DNA of 64,000 nt from Zoogloea sp. GTDB lineage: Bacteria; Pseudomonadota; Gammaproteobacteria; Burkholderiales; Rhodocyclaceae. The first letter of the stretch is position 1. Each line of letters starts with the position of its first letter. The position numbers and the translations under genes are program-made. Positions 54,063 through 62,680 of this stretch are shown here, in pieces. The notes beneath the pieces are model-generated. The model saw only the letters and a list, made by a program, of their open reading frames with translations. It searched no databases and was not told where the DNA came from. Location: positions 1 to 64,000 of the forward strand of contig NZ_JAQVCN010000020.1 of assembly GCF_028689785.1 (NCBI RefSeq), read 5' to 3'.

Positions 54063-55502
54063 ATGAACCCCAGTGAATTCTCTCTCGATCTGGCTGGCTG
54101 GATCGCCCGTATCCGTGGGCGTGAGATGCCGGTGTTCGGGCGTACGGTGGACGCCCTGCGGGCCCTGATTGCCGATGACAGGGCGTCGGCGTCGGCCCTC
54201 GCCAAGGTCATCCTGATGGATGCCCCGATGACTACAAAGGTGCTCAGGCTTGCCAACAGCGCCTTCTTCAATCACTCCCATCAGGGCGTCAGCACCGTTT
54301 CGCGGGCCATCGTGGTGCTGGGTTTCGATCCGGTCGTCGAACTCGCCCTTTCTGTTGCCCTGATCGACTCGCTGCTCAATCAGGGAATTCGCGAGCGGGT
54401 GCATGCCGAGATGGCACGGAGCTTCCATGCGGCGGTCCAGGCCCGCTGGATTGCCCGCAAGCGCGGGGAGGGGGCTGGCGAAGAGGTTTTCATCGCCGCA
54501 TTGCTCGGGCGTGTGGGTGAGATGGCGTTCTGGTGCTTCGGCGGTGAGCAGGCGCGGAGACTGGATCAATGCTTGGTACTGCCGGGGGTCAAGGAAGAAG
54601 AGGCTCAGCAACGGGTGCTGGGCTTTCCCTTGCGCCAGTTGTCCCACGGCCTGGTGAAGGAATGGAAGCTGGGGCCGTTGGTCTCGGCCGCCATGGAGAT
54701 GGACTCCCGTGGCCGCGGTCCGGGCCGGTCTATCTTCCTCGCCCATCGCCTTGCCCGGATCGCTGACGAAGGTTGGGATTCGATCCGCGGGCGGCAGAGC
54801 ATGCACGAAGTTGCAGACTATCTTGATCAGCCTGTGGCCGTAGTCAAAGAAGACATCCTTGCCAATGCGGCCGAGGCGGCCCGGGTTGCGCGTGTATTCG
54901 GCGCTTCCGAAGCGGCAGGGCTGATTCCGCTGACAGCCCCGCAGCCTGAGACGCCGGTTCCGCCTGCACCTGCTGATCCCGATGTACGCCTGCAGTTGCG
55001 CATCCTCCATGACCTTGCAGATATGAGCCTGGCCCGCGCGAATATCGCCGATATTCTGCAGCTGGTGGTCGAGGGGGTCTATCGCGCGATCGGCTGTCGG
55101 CGTGTCGTCGTTGCCCTCCTGACGGAGGACCGCCAATCTCTTGTCGGAAGGATTGCCCTTGGGGCCGATGCGGATGCCTTGGCTGCCCGCTTTGTGTTCC
55201 CGATGGAAGGGGAGCCGGACGACGTTCTAGATGCGGCGATCGACAGTGGGGAGGCGGCCCTGGTCGATGCGGGGCGCCTGATGCGTCCCGGTGCGGAGCG
55301 GCTTGTCCGGGTGACCGCTTGCGGCGAGTGTGGGGTGGTCCCTATCGGTACTGCGAACTGCCAGATTGGCGTCCTCTATGTGGATTGTGGCGGCAAGCCT
55401 CTGGCCGGCGAGTGCTGGGATGCCATCCGGCACTTTGCCTTGCAGGCAAGCCTCGCCGTGGAGCTCGGCGCTACAGAACGGCGCACCTTCTCCCCCCGCT
55501 GA
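54063..55502 (+). CDS. HDOD-GAF signalling protein
   Basis: Two-domain cytoplasmic protein, 479 aa. The N-terminal ~210 residues form an HDOD domain (AKVILMDAPMTTKVLRLANSAFF, VSTVSRAIVVLGFDPVVELAL), a helical relative of HD phosphohydrolases without full catalytic residues. After a Pro-rich linker, the C-terminal ~170 residues look like a GAF domain (ILQLVVEGVYRAIGCRRVVVALL). Such proteins are thought to work as signalling scaffolds. ATG 54063 is used; ATG 54039 in the same frame is equally possible. No partner gene is seen. Confidence 0.82.
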   Translation: MNPSEFSLDLAGWIARIRGREMPVFGRTVDALRALIADDRASASALAKVILMDAPMTTKVLRLANSAFFNHSHQGVSTVSRAIVVLGFDPVVELALSVALIDSLLNQGIRERVHAEMARSFHAAVQARWIARKRGEGAGEEVFIAALLGRVGEMAFWCFGGEQARRLDQCLVLPGVKEEEAQQRVLGFPLRQLSHGLVKEWKLGPLVSAAMEMDSRGRGPGRSIFLAHRLARIADEGWDSIRGRQSMHEVADYLDQPVAVVKEDILANAAEAARVARVFGASEAAGLIPLTAPQPETPVPPAPADPDVRLQLRILHDLADMSLARANIADILQLVVEGVYRAIGCRRVVVALLTEDRQSLVGRIALGADADALAARFVFPMEGEPDDVLDAAIDSGEAALVDAGRLMRPGAERLVRVTACGECGVVPIGTANCQIGVLYVDCGGKPLAGECWDAIRHFALQASLAVELGATERRTFSPR

Positions 55503-55627
55503 TGACCCTTCAGTAGTGCCGTGTCCGAATCGACGAGCCGATGTGGCGTGGCGCTTGAAAGGGAGGGGGATAGAAGCAGTCAGATTGTGTCGAAAATCTT
55601 TACAGAGCGTGTCGTGGACTCCATAGT

Positions 55628-55680
55628 CATTTTTTTTTGATGAAAAAAATTTCAATAAAATTAATGCCTTGTGCTTGAAT
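55628..55680. other. AT-rich tract upstream of the PEP-CTERM gene
   Basis: A run of A/T-rich DNA with T9 and A7 tracts stands out in a GC-rich genome. It includes TTTCAATAAAATTA, which is similar, though not identical, to the IHF consensus WATCAA-N4-TTR. Lying 20-70 bases before the -24/-12 promoter, it could be a DNA-bending site between an enhancer and sigma-54 polymerase. Confidence 0.4.
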
Positions 55681-55698
55681 TTTGATTTGGCTGGAAGC

Positions 55699-55715
55699 GG
55701 GCATGGAATCTGCTC
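55699..55715 (+). promoter_or_regulatory. Sigma-54 (-24/-12) promoter of the PEP-CTERM gene
   Basis: GGGCATGGAATCTGCTC has GG at 55700-55701 and GC at 55712-55713, 12 bases apart, and closely resembles the glnA promoter at 14905. Transcription would begin near 55725, 38 bases before the ATG. Sigma-54 control of PEP-CTERM genes through the PrsK/PrsR system is known from floc-forming betaproteobacteria. Confidence 0.65.
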
Positions 55716-55762
55716 TATGTTTTTTGCGCGTTATTGCCGCCTCTAATTCCGGAGAAACACTC

Positions 55763-56632
55763 ATGAAAATGAAACTTCTTGCCGCTGCAAGCGTTCTGGC
55801 GATGACCGCCACCGCAGCCGTCGCGGCTCCGTCCTTCTACATCAACGTTGGCAGCAATAGCTACCAGAGCGCCAAGAACACTCAGGATGCCGATAGCAAC
55901 ACCGGTACCTTCACCGAATTTGGCTTCAACCAGCTACTGGCCACTTCGGTCTATGATCTGAGCGACAACTCTGTCAATGGCGCTTTCTACGACACCAACC
56001 TGGCCAGCGACTTCGCCAAGCTCGGGATTGCCCGCAGTGATACGGCCATGGACGGCGTCACCACCGTTAATTTGACCTACCCGACTGTTGGTCAGGTCAA
56101 CATCGACTCTCTGGCTCCGCTGGTTCCCCCGTCGTTTGGCTCCGATGCCGAAGGTTACAACGACAGCTGGCACTTGGAAGTCCGTTACAGGTTCAACGGC
56201 GTCATGAGCGCTTCCGGCCCGAGCTACACTGGTGGCACTTGGGAACTGTTCTTCAATGACTTTACGAACAATGCCAACGACCGCGTTGTTGTGTCCGGCC
56301 ACTTGGTTGGCTCTGAACTTCAGGTTGCCAACCTGAATCTGTTCCTGGAAGTGGATTCCGCTGAAGCCGGCTTCCTGTTCATTGACGATGGTTTCGGCAA
56401 CTTTTCTGCAGTTGGCGATGGCACCAAGTTCAACCTGGACACCAACGTGTTCCCCCCGATTCCGACCGCTAGCCAGCTGCTGGAATTCGTCGATGGAGAT
56501 GGCAACCGTGTTGCTGTGCGCCAAACCAAGCTGGACGGCACCATCAGCGGTGTGATCCCTGAGCCCGCTTCCCTGGCTCTGGTGGGTCTCGGCTTCGCCG
56601 GCCTCTTCGCCGCCCGTCGCCGCAAGGCCTAA
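55763..56632 (+). CDS. PEP-CTERM sorting-domain protein
   Basis: Exported protein of 289 aa with a signal peptide (LLAAASVLAMTATAAVA) and the C-terminal PEP-CTERM signal: VIPEPASLALVGLGFAGLFA followed by ARRRK. Such proteins are processed by exosortase (EpsH/XrtA) and are linked with exopolysaccharide and floc formation. The mature part is rich in Asn, Asp, Ser and Gly and low in Cys; no known domain. ATG 55763 has CCGGAG eight bases upstream. The sigma-54-like promoter and AT-rich tract are upstream; a terminator follows. The exosortase is not in this window. Confidence 0.9.
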   Translation: MKMKLLAAASVLAMTATAAVAAPSFYINVGSNSYQSAKNTQDADSNTGTFTEFGFNQLLATSVYDLSDNSVNGAFYDTNLASDFAKLGIARSDTAMDGVTTVNLTYPTVGQVNIDSLAPLVPPSFGSDAEGYNDSWHLEVRYRFNGVMSASGPSYTGGTWELFFNDFTNNANDRVVVSGHLVGSELQVANLNLFLEVDSAEAGFLFIDDGFGNFSAVGDGTKFNLDTNVFPPIPTASQLLEFVDGDGNRVAVRQTKLDGTISGVIPEPASLALVGLGFAGLFAARRRKA

Positions 56633-56665
56633 GTCGGTAGCTTGAGGCCCGCTCGGGTCTCGGCT

Positions 56666-56700
56666 AAAAAAGGGTCACTCATCAGAGTGGCCCTTTTTTT
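56666..56700 (+). terminator. Terminator after the PEP-CTERM gene
   Basis: GGGTCACTC-ATCA-GAGTGGCCC with one G-T wobble, preceded by AAAAAA and followed by TTTTTTT. The gene is thus monocistronic; the permease genes downstream need another promoter. Confidence 0.92.
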
Positions 56701-56815
56701 ATAGCCAAAGGATACGCAGACCTTTAAAGTATGTCGTGCAAGTGCCTGGGGTGCTCCGCAACCCTTCCCTTCCGGGGCACCGTCCAATCCAATACAGCCC
56801 GACTGGGTAGCTCAA

Positions 56816-58042
56816 TTGCACGGCATCCTGACTCTCCGCACCGCCGCACTCAATGTCATTCGTCAGGTCAACCGCAGTAAGGCGGCCTTGACTGCTGTGG
56901 CCCTTGGCGTGACCGCCATGATGCTGGCGGCCGGCTTTATCGATTGGAATCTCCGCTTCGGGCGCGAGAACACCATTCATTCTCAATTGGGGCATATCCA
57001 GGTCATGAAGCCCCGGTTCCTCGAACTTGGGCGGTCTGACCCGTTGTCCTACGTGCTGCCCAACCGGGAGCAGGACATCAGGAAGATCCTTGACGGCCCG
57101 GGGGTGGTGGCCGTTGCACCGCGTTTGCTGATTTCCGGGCTGGCCAGCTCGGGAGAAACCACGCTTTCCTTCATCGGTGAAGGGGTGGATCCTGGCGTCG
57201 AGGCCGAGCTTTCATCGGCACTCAGGTTTCCCGAGGGGCGCAATCTGCAGCCCGGTGAGGAAAACACCGTGGTTGTAGGCCGAGGGCTGGCGGATAACCT
57301 TGGCCTGCGTCTGGGGGGAACCCTGGTGTTGGTGGCAAACACCAAGGGCGGGCGCATCAACGCCGTGGAGGCCAGGACGGTGGGCGTGTTCGAATCCATC
57401 ACCAAGGCCTATGATGACATCGCCTTGCGTATTCCCATTGGTCTGGCGCGTCAGCTCTTGCGTGTCGATGGCGAGCATCTGCGTATCGTCGTGCTCGACG
57501 ACACGGCCCGAACCGCGCAGACCCTGGAGTGGATGAAGACCAATCTTGGCGCCTCCCAGTACGACGTAGTGCCATGGACCCAGCTCGCCGATTTCTACAA
57601 CAAGACGGCTTCGCTCTTTGCCAAGCAGGTGGGCGTGATTTACATGATCATCGCGGTGATCATCGTGCTGGCGATTTCCAATACCATGACCATGTCGGTC
57701 ATTCAGCGGATCGGCGAAATTGGCACCATGATGGCCATAGGAGCCCGGCGCAAGGACATCCTGCTGCTGTTCATCGCGGAAGGGGTTGTGCTGGGGGTCG
57801 TCGGAACGATCATCGGTGTCTTTGTGGGAAGCCTGCTGGCCGTCCTCATCAGTCTGATCGGTATTCCCATGCCCCCGGGGCCGGGCATGACCTGGGGCTA
57901 CAGCGCCGGGATCCTGCTTACGCCGGGAACAGTGATTTCGGCCTGTCTCACCGCCATGGCGACCACCGCTCTGGCCAGTCTTTATCCAGCCTGGAAGGCA
58001 TCGCGGATGGAGATCGTCGAGTCTTTGCGTGCCTTGCAATGA
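56816..58042 (+). CDS. FtsX-type ABC transporter permease 1
   Basis: Membrane subunit of a MacB/LolCE-like transporter: an N-terminal helix (ALTAVALGVTAMMLAAGFI), a large periplasmic domain (about residues 45-260) and three C-terminal helices with the FtsX core, IGEIGTMMAIGARRKDIL. The loop IGIPMPPGPGMTWGY before the last helix recurs in the next gene. No ATG is available at the N-terminus; TTG 56816 is the first start after a stop. 408 aa. The second permease follows 13 bases later. No ATP-binding gene is near. Confidence 0.85.
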   Translation: MHGILTLRTAALNVIRQVNRSKAALTAVALGVTAMMLAAGFIDWNLRFGRENTIHSQLGHIQVMKPRFLELGRSDPLSYVLPNREQDIRKILDGPGVVAVAPRLLISGLASSGETTLSFIGEGVDPGVEAELSSALRFPEGRNLQPGEENTVVVGRGLADNLGLRLGGTLVLVANTKGGRINAVEARTVGVFESITKAYDDIALRIPIGLARQLLRVDGEHLRIVVLDDTARTAQTLEWMKTNLGASQYDVVPWTQLADFYNKTASLFAKQVGVIYMIIAVIIVLAISNTMTMSVIQRIGEIGTMMAIGARRKDILLLFIAEGVVLGVVGTIIGVFVGSLLAVLISLIGIPMPPGPGMTWGYSAGILLTPGTVISACLTAMATTALASLYPAWKASRMEIVESLRALQ

Positions 58043-58055
58043 CCGGGCCTCACGC

Positions 58056-59273
58056 ATGAAACATCTCCTCAACCTTGGTCTCCGGAACCTCCTCCGCAAC
58101 CGCATCCGTACGGCCATCACCCTGGGCGCCATTGTTTTCGGGGTGTGCGGGCTTATTGTTTCCGGCGGGTTTGTCCGGGACATCTTCGTGCAACTGGCCG
58201 AGGCCCTTATCCATTCCCAGAGCGGGCATGCCCAGGTGGGGCAGGAGGCGATCTTCGGCGCCGGCTCCCGCTCCCCAGAACGCTACCTGCTGAAGGATCC
58301 GGAAGTGCTGCGCAAGAAGTTGCAGGTCGATCCGGAGGTGAAGGATGTGATGGCCCGGATCACCTTTTCGGGGCTTCTGAACAACGGCAAGACGGATTAC
58401 GCGATCATCGGTGAGGGTGTCGAGCCCGATCGGGAGCTGGCTTTTGGCACGCATCTGCGGGTGTTGTCCGGACGGATGCTGAAGGATTCGGACCGCTTTG
58501 GCGCGATGCTTGGTGAGGGAGCCGCTGCCGCCATGCACCTGGCTCCAGGAGATCAGGCGACGCTGGTGGTGAGTACCCTGGACGGGGCCACCAACACTCT
58601 GGATATCGAGGTGGTGGGAGTCTTCCAGAGCTTCTCGAAGGATTTTGATGCCCGCGCAGTGCGCATTTCCCTGGGGGCCGCCCAGGATCTGCTGTTGACC
58701 AAGGGCGTAGGCAAGCTGGTCGTGTCCCTCCGCTCCACCGATGCCACCGATGCCTTCATTGACCGGATGAAGCCTCAACTCGCCGCGGATCTGCGCATTC
58801 TTGACTGGCGGACGCTGAACGACTTCTACCAGAAGACTGTGGACATCTACCAGCAGCAGTTCGGCTTCCTCCAGGCCATGGTTCTGCTGATGGTCTGTCT
58901 GAGCGTGATCAACACCCTCAACATGAGCCTGCTGGAGCGCGGCTGGGAGTTTGGCACCATGCGGGCCCTGGGTAACCGAAGCAAGACCATCGTCTCCCTG
59001 ATTGTCCTGGAGTCCCTCATTCTAGGGGTCGTCGGCGCCACCCTAGGGTTGCTGCTGGGGCTGGCCCTGGCCATGCTGATTTCCGGAGTGGGCATCCCGA
59101 TGCCACCACCACCCAATGCCGAGATCGGCTACGACGCCTACATCCGTATCGTGCCTGCGGTCCTGTTGCAGTCCTGGGTTGTCGGCATCGTGGCGACCCT
59201 GCTGGCTTCCCTCTATCCCGCGTTCCGTTCGTCGCGGGTGCCGATCATCGATGCTCTGAGAAGCCGCGCCTGA
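58056..59273 (+). CDS. FtsX-type ABC transporter permease 2
   Basis: Paralogue of the preceding permease with the same plan: N-terminal helix ([21 protein letters not shown]), periplasmic domain, and C-terminal FtsX core ([20 protein letters not shown]). It has the matching loop [15 protein letters not shown]. 405 aa from ATG 58056. The two probably form a heterodimer like LolC/LolE. The ATPase, and any lipoprotein-sorting partner that often accompanies such pairs, are not in this window. Substrate unknown. Confidence 0.85.
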   Translation: MKHLLNLGLRNLLRNRIRTAITLGAIVFGVCGLIVSGGFVRDIFVQLAEALIHSQSGHAQVGQEAIFGAGSRSPERYLLKDPEVLRKKLQVDPEVKDVMARITFSGLLNNGKTDYAIIGEGVEPDRELAFGTHLRVLSGRMLKDSDRFGAMLGEGAAAAMHLAPGDQATLVVSTLDGATNTLDIEVVGVFQSFSKDFDARAVRISLGAAQDLLLTKGVGKLVVSLRSTDATDAFIDRMKPQLAADLRILDWRTLNDFYQKTVDIYQQQFGFLQAMVLLMVCLSVINTLNMSLLERGWEFGTMRALGNRSKTIVSLIVLESLILGVVGATLGLLLGLALAMLISGVGIPMPPPPNAEIGYDAYIRIVPAVLLQSWVVGIVATLLASLYPAFRSSRVPIIDALRSRA

Positions 59274-59392
59274 CGGCGCGGTGTCGGCTTGTCCCTGCCC
59301 GGAGCTTCCCGCATCCTGAGGATGCGTCTGAAACACATCCGGGCTTATCATCCCAGTCTTTGCCGATCGGCCTTGTTCCTGGAGTTTTCGTC

Positions 59393-60631
59393 ATGCCCGT
59401 TTTGCTTTCCCCTCCCGAAGCTGCTGCCCTACTACCGGTTCCTGGTGTCCGACTCGGGGTGACCGAGGCTGCCATCCGCAAACTCAACCGCAAGGATCTG
59501 ACCCTCATCGAGCTCGCCCCTGGCGCCCGGGTGGCGGGCGTGTTCACGCAGAACCGTTTCTGTGCGGCACCTGTCCAGGTGTGCAAGGCACATCTGCCGG
59601 AGGGTAAGGTGCGTGCGCTGGTCATCAATACTGGTGTGGCCAACGCGGGTACCGGCGAGCTCGGGCTGGGCACTGCCCGGGCCACCTGCGAGGCGGTGGC
59701 AGGCCTGTTGGGGATTCAGGCGAGCCAGGTGCTGCCCTTCTCCACCGGGGTCATTCTGGAGCCCTTGCCGGTGGACAAGCTGATTGCGGGGCTTCCGGCT
59801 GCGCGGGATGCCCTCAAGGCCGACGGTTGGTATGAGGCCTGTCACGGCATCATGACCACCGACACAGTGCCCAAGGCGGCATCCCGCCAGGTGAGTATCG
59901 GTGGCAAGACAGTGACCCTGACCGGTATCTCCAAGGGGGCGGGCATGATCAAGCCGAACATGGCGACCATGCTGGGCTTCCTCGCCACCGATGCTGACGT
60001 GGCCCAGCCGCTGCTGAATGCCCTGGTCAAGGAGGCGGCGGACCTGTCCTTCAACAGCATCACCGTGGACGGCGATACGTCTACGAATGATAGTTTCATC
60101 ATGATCGCCACTGGGCAGGCTGGCAATCCTGCCCTCGTCGATGCCCAGTCGGCGGACTATGCCGCTTTTCGGGATGCGGTCCTGGATCTGTCCATCTGGC
60201 TGGCCCAGGCCATCGTCAGGGATGGCGAGGGAGCAACCAAGTTCATCACCTTGCAGATTGAGGGAGGAACGGATCGGGAGGAGTGCCGCAAAGTGGGCTA
60301 CGCCATCGGCCATTCACCCCTGGTGAAAACGGCCTTTTTTGCCTCTGATCCCAACCTCGGGCGCATTCTGGCCGCCATCGGCTATGCCGGCATTGAGGAT
60401 CTGGACGTGTCCCGTCTGCGAGTCTGGCTGGGGAGTGCCGGTGAAGAGGTGCTGGTGGCCGAGAAGGGCGGACGGGCAGAGTCTTACCGCGAAGAGGCGG
60501 GCGCCCGCGTCATGCAGGCGGCGGAGATCACTGTGCGGGTCGATCTGGCCCGGGGGAGTGCTGCAGCGACCCTGTGGTCCTGTGACTTCTCCTACGATTA
60601 CGTGAAAATCAACGCCGACTACCGTTCCTGA
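59393..60631 (+). CDS. argJ: Glutamate N-acetyltransferase / amino-acid acetyltransferase ArgJ
   Basis: Arginine pathway enzyme that transfers the acetyl group from N-acetylornithine to glutamate, and in bifunctional forms also uses acetyl-CoA. Self-cleaves into alpha and beta chains at the Thr in [16 protein letters not shown]. Also seen: NAGTGELGL-type region near residue 85, [16 protein letters not shown] and the C-terminal [16 protein letters not shown] 59393 (412 aa) has TGGAG eight bases before. Ends 43 bases before a hairpin terminator. Confidence 0.95.
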   Translation: MPVLLSPPEAAALLPVPGVRLGVTEAAIRKLNRKDLTLIELAPGARVAGVFTQNRFCAAPVQVCKAHLPEGKVRALVINTGVANAGTGELGLGTARATCEAVAGLLGIQASQVLPFSTGVILEPLPVDKLIAGLPAARDALKADGWYEACHGIMTTDTVPKAASRQVSIGGKTVTLTGISKGAGMIKPNMATMLGFLATDADVAQPLLNALVKEAADLSFNSITVDGDTSTNDSFIMIATGQAGNPALVDAQSADYAAFRDAVLDLSIWLAQAIVRDGEGATKFITLQIEGGTDREECRKVGYAIGHSPLVKTAFFASDPNLGRILAAIGYAGIEDLDVSRLRVWLGSAGEEVLVAEKGGRAESYREEAGARVMQAAEITVRVDLARGSAAATLWSCDFSYDYVKINADYRS

Positions 60632-60673
60632 CGGGCTCGTCCCCCGGGAAGGGGGCGGCCATTGTCATTGTCG

Positions 60674-60698
60674 AGGCGCCCTGACGGGCGTCTTTTTT
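60674..60698 (+). terminator. Terminator after argJ
   Basis: AGGCGCCC-TGAC-GGGCGTCT with one G-T pair, followed by six T. Marks the right end of the core-gene block; the DNA beyond appears to be of accessory origin. Confidence 0.8.
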
Positions 60699-60774
60699 CA
60701 TTTCACCATGACTCAAGCCCGGCTAAGAGCTGGGCAGTGCCGAAGCCAGATACAGCAGGTTTATCAATCAATTA

Positions 60775-60817
60775 GGCGGGTTCAGCATATGCCGGTGCTT
60801 CTGAAGTCTGACCCGCC
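60775..60817. repeat. Inverted repeat before the integrase stub
   Basis: GGCGGGTTCAG (60775-60785) and CTGACCCGCC (60808-60817) are near-perfect inverted arms with one missing base. They lie about 60 bases before the integrase remnant and might belong to its recombination site or a transcription signal. The rest of 60699-60875 shows no gene or tRNA. Confidence 0.35.
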
Positions 60818-60875
60818 TTCCCCTCTGCTGGCCCCTACGGGGCTCCTGGGAAACGGGTTTTTCCGAGGCGTCATC

Positions 60876-60986
60876 ATGGCAAAGCTTAAGCTCACCACGT
60901 CCGCCGTCGATGTGGCGCAACCTCAGGCGCAGGCCATCGAGTTGCGGGATATCATCGTCCGGGTTTCATGTGCAAGGCTACACTAG
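60876..60986 (+). pseudogene. 5' remnant of a phage-type tyrosine integrase
   Basis: ATG 60876 has CCGAGG before it and opens with MAKLKLTTSAVDVAQPQAQA then IELRDIIV, the N-terminal arm-binding domain (DUF4102 type) of tyrosine recombinases. After that the frame reads VRVSCARLH and stops at 60984. In the +1 frame the expected GFMCK appears at once, so a single base seems to be missing around 60961. Nothing further of the catalytic domain is found. It looks like the broken edge of an integrated element. The stretch 60987-61103 shows no gene. Confidence 0.7.
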
Positions 60987-61103
60987 GGGGCCTCACTTCG
61001 GCGACAGCCAGGAAAACCGAAGGTGCCGCAGTTCCCTATTGCTTCCGAGAATTCCCAAGCGTATTTATTGCGGATGGCGGTGAAGCCATCCGTATCCCTC
61101 GTT

Positions 61104-61535
61104 TTACTGACGCATGCCGATCGCTAAGCGATTGAAGGCGCTCATCAGCGCGATGGCGAAGCTCAAGTCGGTGATTTCCGCATCGCTGAAATGCCCCTTG
61201 AGCGGTTCGAAATCCTCATCGGGCGCGTGGCGACCCGCTACGTCAACTAGCGATTCCGTCCAGGCCAATGCGGCGCGCTCGCGTTGGCTGAAATGCGCGC
61301 TCACGCGCCAGCCTGCGAGGCTGTCCAGCTTCGGATTCGGCACACCGCCGGCGCGCAGGGCCGCCGCGTGCATCTCCAAGCAAAAAGCGCAGCCATTGAT
61401 TTGCGACACCCGCAGATAGACCAGCTCGATCAACGGTTTCCCAAGGCTGCTCTTGTCCAGGGCTTTCTTGGTAAGGCCAAGTCCTTGGTAGGCTTCAGGC
61501 GAGAGGGTTTGATAAGGCAGGCGAAGTGTGCTCAT
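61104..61535 (-). CDS. Carboxymuconolactone decarboxylase/AhpD-like protein
   Basis: AhpD-fold protein of 143 aa. The redox motif NGCAFCLEMH (CxxC with following His) is typical of alkylhydroperoxidase D-like proteins that reduce peroxides or act as thiol reductants. It starts MSTLRLPYQTLSPEAYQGL, with ATG 61535 overlapping the stop of the oxidoreductase gene, so the two are co-translated. It is the last gene of a three-gene operon. Substrate unknown. Confidence 0.88.
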   Translation of the reverse strand: MSTLRLPYQTLSPEAYQGLGLTKKALDKSSLGKPLIELVYLRVSQINGCAFCLEMHAAALRAGGVPNPKLDSLAGWRVSAHFSQRERAALAWTESLVDVAGRHAPDEDFEPLKGHFSDAEITDLSFAIALMSAFNRLAIGMRQ

Positions 61536-62146
61536 GGACGGTCTCCGGTTAGACGTGAAGGAACGAGAAACGAAATCAGCGCATGGCGTGTTTGAGCCAA
61601 TGCTTCCGTGGTCGGGGAAAGCCCTGGCAAGTACACGAACTGCACGTTGTGGATACCCATGACAGACAGGGCGTGGAGCAAGTAGGGCGTCAGGAAGTCG
61701 GGTTGCCTGGCAGCGTCTCCTACGCATGGGCTGCCCGAGCGCACCAGCACCAATACTGGGCGATCCCGCAGCAACCCGACCTTGCCATCCGGCTTGACCG
61801 CAAAGCTGCGCCCCTTGCGCAGTACATAGTCGATCCACAACTTCAGCGCCGCGGGCACCGCAAAGTTGTGCATCGGCGTGCTGATCAACAATCCGTCGCA
61901 AGCCTCCAATTCGCCTAGCAGGTGTTCAGAAAGGGCCACGGCTGGATCATCGGATGGCGCTGACGAAGTGATGGCCTGAGCGTATTGCGCCGACAGCGGC
62001 GCAAGCGCCTCCATTGCCAGCCTGCGCGTGGTCACACGAATGCCGTGGCCGAGAGCGTCGCAATCGTTCAAAGCCGCCAACACCTGCTGCGCGCCGAGTG
62101 ATTCGTGGCCGGCAGGGCTGCATGCCAGGAAAAGAAGTTGATTCAT
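61532..62146 (-). CDS. NAD(P)H-dependent FMN oxidoreductase (azoreductase-like)
   Basis: Flavodoxin-fold reductase of the AcpD/NQO family, 204 aa. The N-terminal phosphate loop region is ACSPAGHESLGAQQVLAAL, and STPMHNFAVPAALKLWIDYVLRKGRSF is the signature of azoreductase/NQO-type FMN enzymes. Likely reduces quinones or azo/nitro compounds with two electrons. Shares an operon with the AhpD-like gene (4-base overlap) and the GNAT gene (12-base gap). Physiological substrate unknown. Confidence 0.87.
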   Translation of the reverse strand: MNQLLFLACSPAGHESLGAQQVLAALNDCDALGHGIRVTTRRLAMEALAPLSAQYAQAITSSAPSDDPAVALSEHLLGELEACDGLLISTPMHNFAVPAALKLWIDYVLRKGRSFAVKPDGKVGLLRDRPVLVLVRSGSPCVGDAARQPDFLTPYLLHALSVMGIHNVQFVYLPGLSPTTEALAQTRHALISFLVPSRLTGDRP

Positions 62147-62158
62147 GATCCGTCGGGC

Positions 62159-62590
62159 CTATAGCGCTAGGCTGAAATGCAGCCCTTTGGACAGCAGGCC
62201 CTGATGGAAATAGAAGCGTTGCGCCAGGGCATTGCCCAAGGCGGTATCGAGCACCAGATGGGAACAGTCTTGCCGCTGCGCTTCCTCGCGTAACGCCTCT
62301 ATCAGCAGGCCACCCAGACCCTGGCGACGGGCAGTTGCGACGGCGACCAGATCATCGACGTAAAGGAATCGTCCATACAGCAGGTTTTCCTGGATGCGGT
62401 AGCCCGCCACCCCCATGACCTGATCTCCCCGCCATGCAGCCAGCAGACGATAACCTTGCCCGGCTTGGCGGCAGGCCTGCGCAGCAAATGCGGCCGCATC
62501 GGGTAAATGAGGCCGCAATTCGTGCATGACGTCGAAACAGGCCAAGTAATCCTGAACGCTGTCAATGAGGCTCAATCGAAAGGTGCTCAT
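62159..62590 (-). CDS. GNAT-family N-acetyltransferase
   Basis: Single GNAT domain, 143 aa. The acetyl-CoA-binding motif A is in VDDLVAVATARRQGLGGLLIEAL (pattern R-x-x-G-x-G/A), followed by LDTALGNALAQRFYFHQGL. Substrate unknown. First gene of the operon with the oxidoreductase and the AhpD-like gene; divergent from the MocR regulator 90 bases away. Confidence 0.88.
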   Translation of the reverse strand: MSTFRLSLIDSVQDYLACFDVMHELRPHLPDAAAFAAQACRQAGQGYRLLAAWRGDQVMGVAGYRIQENLLYGRFLYVDDLVAVATARRQGLGGLLIEALREEAQRQDCSHLVLDTALGNALAQRFYFHQGLLSKGLHFSLAL

Positions 62591-62680
62591 GTCGATTCCT
62601 TGTCATAGAGCCTGCACTGTAGGAAACTAATGGCCCAGTAAAAAGGTGCAAAAATTGAATAAATAGATAGGACATGGCGC
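62591..62680. promoter_or_regulatory. Divergent promoter region, GNAT operon / mocR
   Basis: A 90-base AT-rich gap between divergent genes. MocR-type regulators usually act on such divergent gaps. No repeat is clear enough to name an operator. Confidence 0.4.
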
